The translations under genes were made by a program, and so were the position numbers. Below the pieces are notes generated by a model. The model was not told the DNA's origin. It was given only the letters and a program-made list of their open reading frames with translations, and did not search any database. Shown piece after piece: positions 19,201-26,412 of a DNA stretch of 64,000 nucleotides; within the stretch, counting starts at the first letter, position 1; every line of letters starts with the position of its first letter. This DNA comes from Pseudomonadota bacterium. GTDB lineage: Bacteria > Myxococcota_A > UBA796 > CAJQPC01. The DNA lies in assembly GCA_024228935.1 (NCBI GenBank), contig JAAESX010000210.1:62001-126000 (forward strand), written 5' to 3'.

Positions 19201-19820
19201 GTCTCGTGGGCGAGCAGCTCGGCGCTGGCGGCGTCGGTCAGGCGGCTGTCGATCGCGTAGTAGATGTCCGTCTCGGTCGTGAACGCCCGAGCGCTGATCG
19301 AGCGTGCCAGTCGGCGGGACCGCGCGTCGTCGTGGATGCGGACCTCGGGCAGCTCGCGGCCGTGGATGCCCTTGACCAGGCGGCGCTCCTCGGCGGACAG
19401 CGGGCGGCCGGCGGAGACCTGGTTCAGCTCGGCGAGGAACGTCTCGAGATCGGCGGCGGGATCGGAGCCGTCGGCGTCGCGGTGCACGTCGACGGACGGC
19501 CCGGCCACCTCGGGCGCGCGCTGGGACTCGGCCCACAGCACGTTGTAGTAGGGCTGGACCCACTGGACCCAGGACGACGGGGCCACGCCGGGCATGTACG
19601 CGGAGACGTCGACGCCCAGGTCGAGCTCGGCGTTCGCCAGGTGCCGGAGGTACAGGTCGTTCGGCCCTTGTGGCTCGCGGAACAAGGCCCCCGCGAGCTG
19701 GTCGTTCGATGGACCGGGACGGCCTTCGATCGAGGTGATGCCGGGGAGACCTGCCTGCGTGGTCTCGGAGCGCCGCGGCTGCGGAGCCTGCTCCCTGCGA
19801 GAATCGATCGAACGCGCCAC
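13266..19820 (-). CDS. Giant eCIS-core (DUF4157 x2) protein with about 95-residue tandem repeats
   Basis: 2184 residues from GTG 19820, chosen because AGGAGG stands seven bases upstream and longer forms would run antisense into the next gene. Two DUF4157 domains are visible: VRIHDDARSRRLA...HETTHVVQH (zinc-protease-like HExxH at residues 205-209) and VRIHDNQNAHSAS...HELTHVVQN (494-498). A Gly/Ala-rich stretch with long apolar segments follows (about 620-860), then at least twelve tandem repeats (about 865-1985), each with DDNxAR, GxH, LxxMLxGxTGxDDExAIL and HGDE motifs; two degenerate copies end the protein. DUF4157 marks cargo of extracellular contractile injection systems, but no eCIS structural genes are in the window. 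No signal peptide is seen. Confidence 0.9.
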   Translation of the reverse strand: MARSIDSRREQAPQPRRSETTQAGLPGITSIEGRPGPSNDQLAGALFREPQGPNDLYLRHLANAELDLGVDVSAYMPGVAPSSWVQWVQPYYNVLWAESQRAPEVAGPSVDVHRDADGSDPAADLETFLAELNQVSAGRPLSAEERRLVKGIHGRELPEVRIHDDARSRRLARSISARAFTTETDIYYAIDSRLTDAASAELLAHETTHVVQHLDGRLPKAKADGLTVSRPGDMHEREAERFGRLGKDLYERARAWGNVAEDPWGLLTSAAEDDAALAIIEQIASDLPATDTRPPEELVREGLEILLDDHTNEAVEGLDNVLAEDGDLHDLPGEMTLEDGLNSYRNQSASMIGTSNEALAERMGFLGTPSADDLVGLGHTFAPYPEFATAAAEVVETAHVARKSDGGVADAEHPAVQRALRSRRSGAPLPKDVREELEQRFKTDFSAVRIHDNQNAHSASAALKAKAFTTGQDIYFSAGRFDTSSTEGRQLLAHELTHVVQNQQASMAESSEGTTVENETSSMELEATQSESLLELSGRVSQATDGAEFEARAAADAALAGEDVVVQEAPSAGLARDGDTPPVNAPRSLRRFDTATVGGGQFVQEGGRWKVVPGAANPPLDQEFGVNATLLSASTPEESGRPEFGDTETGGAHGSAGGNHAEAHASLSAGASTAFGYYLNADAGASYTAVDGELVLQTPKMSFSIGGERLQAQLGVRFTAAVALELQGNVRASINEGEGGVSAHLGAFAGAKAGVQAFMDLEWAPVALGSMIDVAGLSYGVEGYAGAAAAAQLSCTLYPSVKVAWVYGAAWGLGAATKGIAEINLERMSMLALTLAGRGVSAALDGLEMTWLARGLDRMLDELYEDDAARAAVELGLHRDLPVARRIILINKMLNGATGNDDEAAIVTIFRDAADTAEIRRLAYGATGGVLGLIENFHGDEHGELMAILYTDGNMTDIPIDDNVARELIRLDIHQQMDLIRVRRLVHALNDGFTGNSDEQAILRIFKERSDWAEVFNQTLINACLSNFHGDEYDALAGFLYLNDRLPDGDLDDDIARAIVRHGLHTAVTSNTKLRRLIDALISGATGDDDEYAIVRILMDCPDFCRSLPSGTLEDCLDDCDGSEYEDLLVAIRKGGRLSLSSRRIRGDIDDNVARKLVREGVHTQLSVAECTIVIDELLSGATGNDDEAAIIQLLVDRQADATRILPTRSSRQEVMDDCNGEEHDEILALFCVYDMWSGIDIDDDVARAIVRLGLHTRITDGPFLWTLISEMLSGMTGDDDEDAILAILRDCPLVKGQLTPGRLEEIGDDLHGEQYESYIVWARTDGILASVTESWVDLHDDVARAVIDQVDMALYSHEECQAMVRALNDGFTGDADEARLLALIRGRTSDVFTGKTDPLINTVIANVHGEEETSLFVLLFQNDLLVTDPWHEDFDDNAAREFINRGFHRDATRINSSACRLLCEKMIEGMTGNADEAALFKIVDARPEIFTGADDLLVNQIIADTHGEDETLLFELLYLKDLFSTAPLHPEFDDNAARLFVDKGYHTDGGRWTADACVKLIDHMLEGFTGDDDETRILQILRTRNDSYQALTDAKVTLILDNMHGDEELEAFAGFWQAGDQELVLNHEDFDDDIARDFITKGFHTSMTGEQAVKLLDAMIDGATLNDDEDNILRLFREAPQIFDQLSTSKLQLVLTNFDGDQWDTLFLFLYKAGKGGTKPINRELFPSFDDNTARLFVDDGASMSAGDMAICVTVMLEGATTNDDEARILTLYRDNWSVLGAPESTAVLNRVAGDLHGDEYDQFTALLWEHNRLSPQIVFDDELARGIVLEGLYRGKSPAQCKQVLDALLEGATGNGDETAILTLLRDRTDLISGLSTTEVRSIISNLHGDEDAEVVVLFWSHNKIELSDDAIDDNAAREIVRQGLHGSMPAEDKASLVAKMLAGQCSDDDELAILQILRESSGSVGDIVAGVSLDELIGDFQFQNYYELVGLLYDSNVQRDVLVETHLNSNAAEWLVENDKLGSWSQIHKGTLASKLVYGDEGRALIRLYRGETASIQTWVGQVGMATIRARLSSDERAEIMQLIWDHATTFRQDILTNATGAEAERLVRAQVYTDLNASDRLLLMERCIGANLLDDAFEICQFAHGAGNLDALSSAAGGDEALIGKFRGTYADDLRNLLDG
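13860..17230 (-). repeat. Twelve-plus tandem protein repeats inside the giant gene
   Basis: The acidic Glu of the TGxDDE motif falls at residue 903 in the first clear copy and 1953 in the twelfth, a mean spacing of 95.5 residues. Copies carry GATGNDDEAAI, GFTGNSDEQAI, GATGDDDEYAI, GMTGDDDEDAI, GFTGDADEARL, GMTGNADEAAL, GFTGDDDETRI, GATLNDDEDNI, GATTNDDEARI, GATGNGDETAI and GQCSDDDELAI, each followed about 30-40 residues later by HGDE/HGEE or a variant. The DNA copies have diverged, so the expansion is old rather than a recent slippage event. Confidence 0.9.
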
Positions 19821-19887
19821 CGAACCCTCCTCTGGGGGGCACCGATTGTGCCACGCGAAACGTAGTCCTGGCCTTGCTTTATAGCCA

Positions 19888-20595
19888 ATGACGGGGCACT
19901 TGGACGGCATGCAGGTCCAGTGCTTCAAAGTGGGTGCGTTCGATGTGAACGCGTACGTGGTGACCGACCCCTCCACAGGGGCGTCCGCCATCATCGACAC
20001 CGGGGAGACCCGGGAGCTGATCCAGAGGATCCAGGCGCTGCCCCAAGTGCCCGACATCCGGATGATCCTGCTGACCCACACGCACCTGGACCACGCCGGC
20101 GCGCTGGCGTACCTGCAGGAGGTCTGGGACGTCCCGACGTACATGCCGAAGGACGACAAGCCGCTGTTCGTGACGCTGCCGATGCAGGGCACGATGTTCG
20201 GCATGCCCCAGCTGAACCGGCCGTGTGGCCGGATCGATCACGAGATTGAGGACGGCTTCACGGTGCAGCTCGGCGAGACGACGCTTCGCTTCCTCGCCAC
20301 GCCGGGTCACACGCCGGGCCAGGGCTGCTGGCACGACGACACCGACATCGTGGTCGGGGACACGCTCTTCGCCGGGTCGATCGGCCGGACGGACTTCCCC
20401 CTGTCGAGCCCCGCTCAGGCCGTCGAGTCGCTGCGCCGGCTGTGCTCGTTGCCGCCCGAGCTGCGCGTCTGGAGCGGTCACGGGCCGATGACGACCATCG
20501 GCCGGGAGCTCGCGACCAACCCGTTCCTGGGGTACCTCCGCCGGGAGCGCGGGATCACGGGCCCGCCCGGTCTGCGCTGGGCCCCCGGCACCTGA
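19888..20595 (+). CDS. MBL-fold hydrolase (glyoxalase II-like)
   Basis: 235 residues. Metallo-beta-lactamase metal motifs are complete: THTHLDHAG (HxHxDH, about residues 64-69), PGHTPGQGC (third His) and a Asp in VGDTLFAGSIGRTD, with a terminal SGHGPMTTIG His. This is the standard YcbL/glyoxalase-II-like single-domain hydrolase, likely cytosolic, acting on thioesters or related esters. A second in-frame ATG at 19909 (MQVQCFKVGAFDVNAY) matches the usual family start better than 19888. It diverges from the giant DUF4157 gene. Confidence 0.85.
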   Translation: MTGHLDGMQVQCFKVGAFDVNAYVVTDPSTGASAIIDTGETRELIQRIQALPQVPDIRMILLTHTHLDHAGALAYLQEVWDVPTYMPKDDKPLFVTLPMQGTMFGMPQLNRPCGRIDHEIEDGFTVQLGETTLRFLATPGHTPGQGCWHDDTDIVVGDTLFAGSIGRTDFPLSSPAQAVESLRRLCSLPPELRVWSGHGPMTTIGRELATNPFLGYLRRERGITGPPGLRWAPGT

Positions 20596-20667
20596 TCGGG
20601 CGATTTCTCCGCGTGTAAGGCACCAGCGGTGCACGGCGTTGTCAGGGTCCCATCGGAGACTCCGTCC

Positions 20668-21657
20668 ATGCTCTTCGCTCTGCTCGCGTGCACCGCAAAG
20701 CCCGTACCCGGGCCCCCCACAGCCCGACCCGCCCCCGTCGGCGGCGCCGCCCAGGAGTACATCGTCCGCTGGGGCGACTCGCTGTGGTGGATCGCCTCCC
20801 ACTACAGCGTGCCCGGCGGCATCGAGGGGATCGTCGAGGACAACGGCATCTACGACATGCACTACATCCAGGCGGGCGAGCGGCTGCGTCTCACCGGCCT
20901 GGCCCATCCGGCCCTGTCCTCGTTCCCGACGTACGGGGAGATCGACGCCGACTACGAGACCTGCACCGTCGCCGTGCAGGAGGACGTCATGGGCTGGCCG
21001 GGCGTGCCGTCGGCGTTCTGCGCGACCGGGCTGACCATCGTCGAGGCCCAGCTCGACAAGGACAAGCCGCTCGAGGTCCTGGCTGGCTGTCTGCAGGAGG
21101 ACACCGGCGTCGGCATGACGACGTGGAAGGTCGCGGTCGTCGACGGGCCGGCGCTGACCCAGACCATCCAGCTCGCCAACTTCGGAGAGACCTCGATGAT
21201 CGAGGGTCCGATGGGGTGCGAGCTCCTGGCCACCAGCTGGGAGACCGTGCCCGTCGAGATGTCGTACAGCTGGCACCTGCTCGGGCGCCGGATGCGCCTG
21301 AACAACGGCGAGCTGGCGTTCGCGTCGCGCGAGCTGCGCAGCCGCCGGCTCTTCTACAGCTTCGAGCCCGAGGACGTGGCCGAGGACCTGTCGCACAAGA
21401 CGGCGAAGATCCGCAGCATCGAGCCGGCGCTGCAGGGGGAGGTCCAGTCCAAGGGCGAGGCCGTCGTGGGCCAGGGGCTCCAGTTCGACCTGGGCTACGG
21501 GCTGCAGAGCGACCCGACCGCGCGGTTCGGGGACAGCCGCACGAGGCTGCTCTACCCGACGGGGTATGTGCCGCGGAACCTCGAGGGCCGGACGGTCCGA
21601 TTCGAGGTGCTTCGCGTCGGCGTGTGGGGCCAGACCCAGACGGTGCTCTGGCTCTGA
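20668..21657 (+). CDS. LysM-domain lipoprotein
   Basis: 329 residues. ATG 20668 has a GGAG ribosome site about nine bases before; an in-frame start at 20629 would add a short basic segment. The lipobox LLAC puts Cys at residue 8. A LysM-like motif follows (YIVRWGDSLWWIASHYSVPG...IVEDNGI...IQAGERLRL, about 30-80), which binds N-acetylglucosamine polymers such as peptidoglycan. The remaining 240 residues are beta-rich and unrecognised. Likely a cell-envelope anchored protein. Confidence 0.75.
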   Translation: MLFALLACTAKPVPGPPTARPAPVGGAAQEYIVRWGDSLWWIASHYSVPGGIEGIVEDNGIYDMHYIQAGERLRLTGLAHPALSSFPTYGEIDADYETCTVAVQEDVMGWPGVPSAFCATGLTIVEAQLDKDKPLEVLAGCLQEDTGVGMTTWKVAVVDGPALTQTIQLANFGETSMIEGPMGCELLATSWETVPVEMSYSWHLLGRRMRLNNGELAFASRELRSRRLFYSFEPEDVAEDLSHKTAKIRSIEPALQGEVQSKGEAVVGQGLQFDLGYGLQSDPTARFGDSRTRLLYPTGYVPRNLEGRTVRFEVLRVGVWGQTQTVLWL

Positions 21658-21700
21658 CCCCACGTCCCGAATCCCCGTCCTCGGGGCGGAACCTCCTCCC

Positions 21701-21973
21701 TTAGCGGGCCAGGCGGCGGCAGAGGTTCGAGACGCTGAACCGCGCGTCCTGCGCGGTGGCCTCGTCGTCGGCGACGAGGACCATGTGCTCGTAGATGGAC
21801 AGGCTGCGGTGGAGCGCGTCTTCGTCACTCTCCAGCAGGCCCTGGACCTCGAGGCGGGTGGCGATGGTCTCGGGCGAGGCGTCTCCGGCGTCGACACCCT
21901 GGGCGTCGTAGCAGGTGGAGTAGCGAGGCGGGTCGTTGACCGACGCGCTGGCGAGGGCGATGAGGAGCAGCAT
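21701..21973 (-). CDS. Small secreted protein, paralogue of its upstream neighbour
   Basis: 90 residues beginning MLLLIALASASVND, a very short signal peptide. The mature part contains LHRSLSIYEHMVLVADDEATAQDARFS, written here only as shared motifs: RSLSxYExM and a DDExA step. The upstream gene has the matching RSLSLYEDMMLSLDDEDA. ATG 21973 overlaps the upstream TGA by one base. Function unknown; the tandem pair probably arose by duplication. Confidence 0.6.
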   Translation of the reverse strand: MLLLIALASASVNDPPRYSTCYDAQGVDAGDASPETIATRLEVQGLLESDEDALHRSLSIYEHMVLVADDEATAQDARFSVSNLCRRLAR

Positions 21974-22356
21974 CAGGACATCTCCTCGAGCCGGGCCTGG
22001 GCTTCGGCGCGGTAGCGGGGCGGTCTGAACATCGCGACCTGCTTGAGCCAGGTGCGGGCCTCGAAGTCCTTGCCCATGCGCAGGGCGACGCCGGCGGCGG
22101 AGAGGCGGACGGCGGCCAGGGCGTCCTCGTCGTCGAGCGACAGCATCATGTCTTCGTAGAGGGACAGGCTGCGAGCCAGGGAGTCCATGTCGTCCTCGAG
22201 CATGCCGTGCAGCTCGAGCCGCAGCGCCAGCTCCGAGGCCTCCTCCACGCCGCAGGGCACACCTCCCGCAGCGAAGCAACGGGCGTAGGCGGCGTCGATG
22301 GACACGGCCTCGGTGGGCTGGGATGCGAGGGCGGCGCTGAGGACCAGGAACGTCAT
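21973..22356 (-). CDS. Small secreted protein with short helical repeat
   Basis: 127 residues from ATG 22356, which has a well-placed AAGGAG; a longer start at 22374 would add a basic n-region (MTRSPA). Signal sequence TFLVLSAALASQ. The mature part is helical with two Cys and ends in a TPR-like stretch (VALRMGKDFEARTWLKQVAM). It shares the RSLSxYEDM/DDE core with the downstream 90-aa protein. No family recognised. Confidence 0.6.
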   Translation of the reverse strand: MTFLVLSAALASQPTEAVSIDAAYARCFAAGGVPCGVEEASELALRLELHGMLEDDMDSLARSLSLYEDMMLSLDDEDALAAVRLSAAGVALRMGKDFEARTWLKQVAMFRPPRYRAEAQARLEEMS

Positions 22357-22439
22357 GGCGGGACTCCTTGTCACCCTCGGTGGTGAGGGCTGGAGTCAAT
22401 GTCGTCGATGCGGCCCGGCAGGACCATTTCAGGCAATTA

Positions 22440-22458
22440 CCCCCGATTACAGCGGGGG
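22440..22458 (-). terminator. Possible hairpin terminator after the HelD-like gene
   Basis: CCCCCG and CGGGGG flank a seven-base loop just past the stop at 22469. No U-tract follows, so termination is uncertain. Confidence 0.35.
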
Positions 22459-22468
22459 CCGCTCCTGG

Positions 22469-24529
22469 TCAGCTCAGGATGGGCGAGGGGGTGCCCACGC
22501 TGGTGATCCAGAGCTGGTGGGCGGCACGGGTCGCGCCGACGTGCAGCAGCCGCCGCGTGTGGGCGCTGTCCGGGTAGTTCTGGGCGCTGACCTCGACGAG
22601 CACGACGTAGTCGAACTCCAGGCCCTTGACCTCGTTCACCTCGGTGACCTCGACCCCCGCGGCGAACGCGAAGGTCTGGTCCCGCACGAGGCGCAGACGG
22701 GGCACGTCCGAGCTCCGCAGGCCGTCGGCGTACATCGCGCTGATCGCGGGCGAGGGGGTCAGGACCGCGATGCTGGCCAGCGGCTCGCGGCGAGCGAGCT
22801 GCTGCAGCACCTCGCCGAGGAAGCCCACGCAGGCGCCGTGATCGGTGAACCGGAACATCTCGACGGGCGCACCCGGGCGGATGGTCATCGGAGGGACGTC
22901 GTCCTCGGCCAGGTCGCCGAGCACGTCGCGCGCGAACGAGGTGATCTGGTGCGTGCTCCGGTAGCTGACCTTCAGCGTGTTGACCTTGGTCTCGTTCAGG
23001 CCGATGTTGCCGAACATCTCGCCCCAGTCGGTGAACCCGGCCTCCTCGATGATGGCCTGCTGGGTGTCGCCCGAGAGCGTGGCGCTGCCGCGCTTGTCGA
23101 CGGTGTCGAGCAGGACGGAGACCTCGAGCGGCGACAGGTCCTGGACCTCGTCGACGACCATGTGCGAGTAGCTGAGCGGGTTGGCGCGCTTGCCTCGACC
23201 CTTGGCGCGGAGCTTGCCCACGCGGAGCTGCCACAGGCGCAGCAGGACGGCGTCGTCCTCGGCGTCGAGCTCGGCCCGCTCCTCCTTGTTGCCGTGGATC
23301 CAGTCGGTCAGGCGAGCGCGCTGACGGCGAGCCCAGTCCCATACGCGCTCGATCTCGGCGGCGGTGAAGCTCGAGCCCTGCAGGCTGATCTTCAGCCGGT
23401 CCAGGTCCATGAACACACCCAGGAAGTCCTCGAACACGCCGTCCGCGTTGGGCGGGTTGTCCACGGTGTCGACCTGGTGCTGGAGCGCCAGCAGGAAGGC
23501 CGGGTGCAGCTTCATGCGGCTGACGATCTCGGGGGTGTCGTCGGCGATGTGCTTGGGCAGGAAGGGGAAGTGCCGGCGGACCTGGTGCCGGGCCCACTTC
23601 GTCCACGTGACGACCTCGACGCCTTCGACGCCCAGCGAAGGCAGCACCTTGCTGATGTAGTCGCGCAGGGCCTTGCCCCACACCACCACGATCATGCGGT
23701 TGCTGCGGAAGCGGTTGGGGTCCTGGTAGGCCAGGTAGGCGACGCGGTGGAGCGCCACCGTCGTCTTTCCAGAGCCGGCGGTTCCACGCACCACCACCAG
23801 GCCGGAGTCGGGCTGCGTGATGAGGTCCCACTGCTCGCGGTCGATGAGCGCCGCGATGTCGGGCAGGTGCTTGTCCTCGCGCTGGGGACGTCCCTGCGAC
23901 CCGATGCCGAGCTGCCGGGCTCGGCCACCCCGCTCGTGCTTGAGCAGGCTCGCGCCCTGTCCGCCGGCCAGCTTGGGGGCCGTCTTGCTGACGTGGTCCC
24001 ACTCGCCGTCGTCCTTCACGAACGTGCCCTGGGGCGAGTCGATGCGCTCGAGCTGCCCGCGGCTGATGCTGACCGTCCGTCGGGCCACGAGCTCGCCCTC
24101 GAGGATGCGCTCGCCGACCTCCTCGGCGTACTCCTCGCCCTCCTGGTAGCGGTAGAAGATCTGGGCGATGGGGGCGTTTCGCCAGTCGATGATGCGCAGG
24201 CCGTGGTCGATGCGCGTGACCTTGCCCAGGTAGAGGTTCCGGTCCTTTCCGTCCTCGCGCAGCCGCATGTGTGCGAAGTAGGGCGAGTCGGGATCGACGT
24301 CCTCGGTCTTGCGGGCGCGTCGGATCTGCCCGAGCAGCGCGTGGAGCTGGTCGAACTGGGTCATCAGCGAGCCCAGGTCCTCGGCCTTGGCGCCGCCGAG
24401 CTCCTCGCGGATGCGCAGCAGCTCCTCGACGATGTCCTTCTCCGAGGCACCGGTCTCGACCGGACGCTCGAGGAGCTTGGTCCGGATCTGCGCGAGGTCG
24501 GACTCTTCCTCAGTGACGATCGGATGCAT
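22469..24529 (-). CDS. HelD-like UvrD/Rep-family helicase
   Basis: 686 residues from ATG 24529. The N-terminal 100 residues form charged helices, as in HelD's RNA-polymerase-binding coiled coil. Superfamily-1 motifs follow: Walker A GTAGSGKTT (about 249), VVDEVQDLS (motif II), GDTQQAI (motif III), SYRSTHQI (motif IV) and TEVNEVKGLEFDYVVL (motif V), with VGATRA near the end (motif VI). HelD-type proteins recycle stalled RNA polymerase; a DNA-repair role is the alternative. A -10-like TAGATT precedes it by about 30 bases. Confidence 0.8.
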   Translation of the reverse strand: MHPIVTEEESDLAQIRTKLLERPVETGASEKDIVEELLRIREELGGAKAEDLGSLMTQFDQLHALLGQIRRARKTEDVDPDSPYFAHMRLREDGKDRNLYLGKVTRIDHGLRIIDWRNAPIAQIFYRYQEGEEYAEEVGERILEGELVARRTVSISRGQLERIDSPQGTFVKDDGEWDHVSKTAPKLAGGQGASLLKHERGGRARQLGIGSQGRPQREDKHLPDIAALIDREQWDLITQPDSGLVVVRGTAGSGKTTVALHRVAYLAYQDPNRFRSNRMIVVVWGKALRDYISKVLPSLGVEGVEVVTWTKWARHQVRRHFPFLPKHIADDTPEIVSRMKLHPAFLLALQHQVDTVDNPPNADGVFEDFLGVFMDLDRLKISLQGSSFTAAEIERVWDWARRQRARLTDWIHGNKEERAELDAEDDAVLLRLWQLRVGKLRAKGRGKRANPLSYSHMVVDEVQDLSPLEVSVLLDTVDKRGSATLSGDTQQAIIEEAGFTDWGEMFGNIGLNETKVNTLKVSYRSTHQITSFARDVLGDLAEDDVPPMTIRPGAPVEMFRFTDHGACVGFLGEVLQQLARREPLASIAVLTPSPAISAMYADGLRSSDVPRLRLVRDQTFAFAAGVEVTEVNEVKGLEFDYVVLVEVSAQNYPDSAHTRRLLHVGATRAAHQLWITSVGTPSPILS

Positions 24530-24561
24530 GAAAACGCCTGGATTTCGGGGAATCCTGGAAT

Positions 24562-25680
24562 CTAATCCGAGTCGGCCTCGGGGCAAGTACGAGGTGAGAG
24601 GATTAGAGCAAAGACGGCGAGCAACGCCGCGATCCAGAAGATATGACTGCTCGAGGGCAGCGTCGCGATGCCGATGGAGCCCAGCCCCATGCCTGTCAGG
24701 GCGCCCAGTCCACCCACCGCAGCGCTCAGCAAGGCCTGGCCCGAAGACTGGATGTGGCGGGGGGCTCGGTCGGCCATCAGCTGGATGGCGCCGACCCAGA
24801 ACAGCCCGAAGGTGAGCCCGTGCAGGGCCTGGACAGCGGTCAGCGCGATGGGGGCCGTGATGAGGGCGGTCAGGACGAACCGCGGCACGCTCAGAGCGAT
24901 GCCGACCTGGATGAGGCGGGTCGCCGAGAAGCGCTGCAGCAGCCAGGGGCCAGCGAACAGGGCCACGACCTCGACCCCCACACCGAGCGCGAAGGACGGC
25001 CCGGACCAGCTGCCGATGCCGAGCCGGTCGAGGTGCAGCGCGTAGAAGCCGTCGTAGATCGAGATGCCGGCGAAGTGGAAGGCGCTGGCGAACAGAAGGA
25101 GGACGACGGTCCGGTCCCGTGAGAGCTCCTTCAGCGCAGGCAGGATCTGGACGGGAGGCCCGGCGGGCGGCGCGCTCTTCAGGGCGGTCGAGACCAGCAC
25201 CAGCCCGACGCTCATCGCCGCAGCGACCAGGAACGGGGAGTACCCCAGGTCCCGGGTGTACGAGGCGGCCAGGACGGCCACCACGAACCCGACGCTGCCC
25301 CAGCTCCGGATCTTCCCGTAGACCCGCCGGTCGGCCAGCGAGCGCACGATGGCCGCGTCGAGGAGCGGGTCGATGCCCACCCGCCCGAACGCGAAGAAGA
25401 GCACGCCCACGACCAGCAGGCCCCACGACATGAGGCCCATGCCGACGGCGGCGATGAGGGCGGCGACCACCAGCACCCAGGTGGCGCCCTGGGCCCGATC
25501 GGAGACACCGCCCCACACGTTCCCGAGCGCCAGACGCATCGTGGGCGTGGCCACCATGACCCCGCCGAGGAGCCAGGGTCCGGCGCCCGCCGCCTCGAGC
25601 TCGGTCGAGAGATAGGGGTAGCTCGCCCCCATCGCGGCGATGGACAGGCCGATGGCGAGCGACTGGCGGGCAGCGGACAC
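24562..25680 (-). CDS. Major facilitator superfamily transporter
   Basis: 372 residues with about eleven to twelve hydrophobic segments. The loop motif GGVSDRA (about residues 56-62) matches the MFS motif A between helices 2 and 3, and a second half begins after a charged central loop near residue 190. It resembles the MFS_1-like/HcaT group. GTG 25680 is the only reasonable start; the frame upstream is antisense to the neighbour. Substrate unknown. It lies 32 bases upstream of the HelD-like gene. Confidence 0.75.
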   Translation of the reverse strand: MSAARQSLAIGLSIAAMGASYPYLSTELEAAGAGPWLLGGVMVATPTMRLALGNVWGGVSDRAQGATWVLVVAALIAAVGMGLMSWGLLVVGVLFFAFGRVGIDPLLDAAIVRSLADRRVYGKIRSWGSVGFVVAVLAASYTRDLGYSPFLVAAAMSVGLVLVSTALKSAPPAGPPVQILPALKELSRDRTVVLLLFASAFHFAGISIYDGFYALHLDRLGIGSWSGPSFALGVGVEVVALFAGPWLLQRFSATRLIQVGIALSVPRFVLTALITAPIALTAVQALHGLTFGLFWVGAIQLMADRAPRHIQSSGQALLSAAVGGLGALTGMGLGSIGIATLPSSSHIFWIAALLAVFALILSPRTCPEADSD

Positions 25681-25710
25681 CGCGCCGTCTAACCCTGGCG
25701 AGGACGACCG

Positions 25711-26409
25711 ATGTCTGACTTTCCCGACGTCATGGCCCACGGCGAGCTGACCGAGGAGTTCCCGGACATCTTCTGGGTGCAGGGGACCGTCCGGATGGCC
25801 CCCGGCATGCTCACTCCGCGGAACATGGTGGTCCTGCGGCACGAGGGCGACCTGACGCTGCTGAACACCGTGCGTCTGGACGAGGACGGGCTCGCGGCGC
25901 TGGATGCGCTGGGCCAGGTCAAGCACCTGGTGAAGCTCGGCAGCCACGGCATGGACGATCCGTTCTACCTGGACCGCTACGGCGCCTCTCGCTGGGGCTG
26001 CCCGGGGGTGACCAGCTCGAGCATCACGCACCGGCTGGGCGAGGACGTCTTCCCGGTGCGCTGGGCCGAGGTGTTCCTGTTCGAGCAGACCCTGGGCGGC
26101 GAGGGAGCGCTCCTGGCCGACCGGGACGGCGGCGTGCTCCTCACCTGTGACGCCGTGCAGAACTGGCCGGACACAGAGGGCTGCTCGCTGCTCGCGAAGC
26201 CCATCACCCTCGCTGCCGGGTTCACGGCCCGCAGCCCGGTCATCGGACCTCCCTGGCGCCGCGCGATGACACCGAAGGGTGGCTCGCTGCGCGGGGACTT
26301 CGACCGGCTGGCCGCGCTGTCCTTCGAGCACGTGATCGGTGCCCATGGAAAGCCGCTGCGCGGGGGAGCGCAGGCGGCGCTCGTGGCGACCGTGCAGGCG
26401 ACGTTCTAG
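25711..26409 (+). CDS. MBL-fold-like hypothetical protein
   Basis: 232 residues. The order of elements resembles metallo-beta-lactamase folds (MVVLRHEGDLTLLNTVRLDE, LGQVKHLVKLGSHGMDDPFY, GVLLTCDAVQNW, VIGAHGKPL). The HxHxDH motif is replaced by GSHGMDDPFY, so metal binding would differ. DUF4336-like proteins look similar. A GAGGA ribosome site precedes ATG 25711. It diverges from the MFS gene; function unknown. Confidence 0.6.
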   Translation: MSDFPDVMAHGELTEEFPDIFWVQGTVRMAPGMLTPRNMVVLRHEGDLTLLNTVRLDEDGLAALDALGQVKHLVKLGSHGMDDPFYLDRYGASRWGCPGVTSSSITHRLGEDVFPVRWAEVFLFEQTLGGEGALLADRDGGVLLTCDAVQNWPDTEGCSLLAKPITLAAGFTARSPVIGPPWRRAMTPKGGSLRGDFDRLAALSFEHVIGAHGKPLRGGAQAALVATVQATF

Positions 26410-26412
26410 GCG

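Noticed and set aside
19821..19870. Sigma-54-like TGGCAC...GTGC upstream of the giant gene
   Set aside because: The -12 element reads GTGC instead of TTGC, and the implied transcription start would fall in the ribosome site, leaving no usable leader.
21670..21700. Terminator CCCCG-TCCT-CGGGG between convergent genes
   Set aside because: The stem is only five base pairs and lacks a T-tract in either direction.
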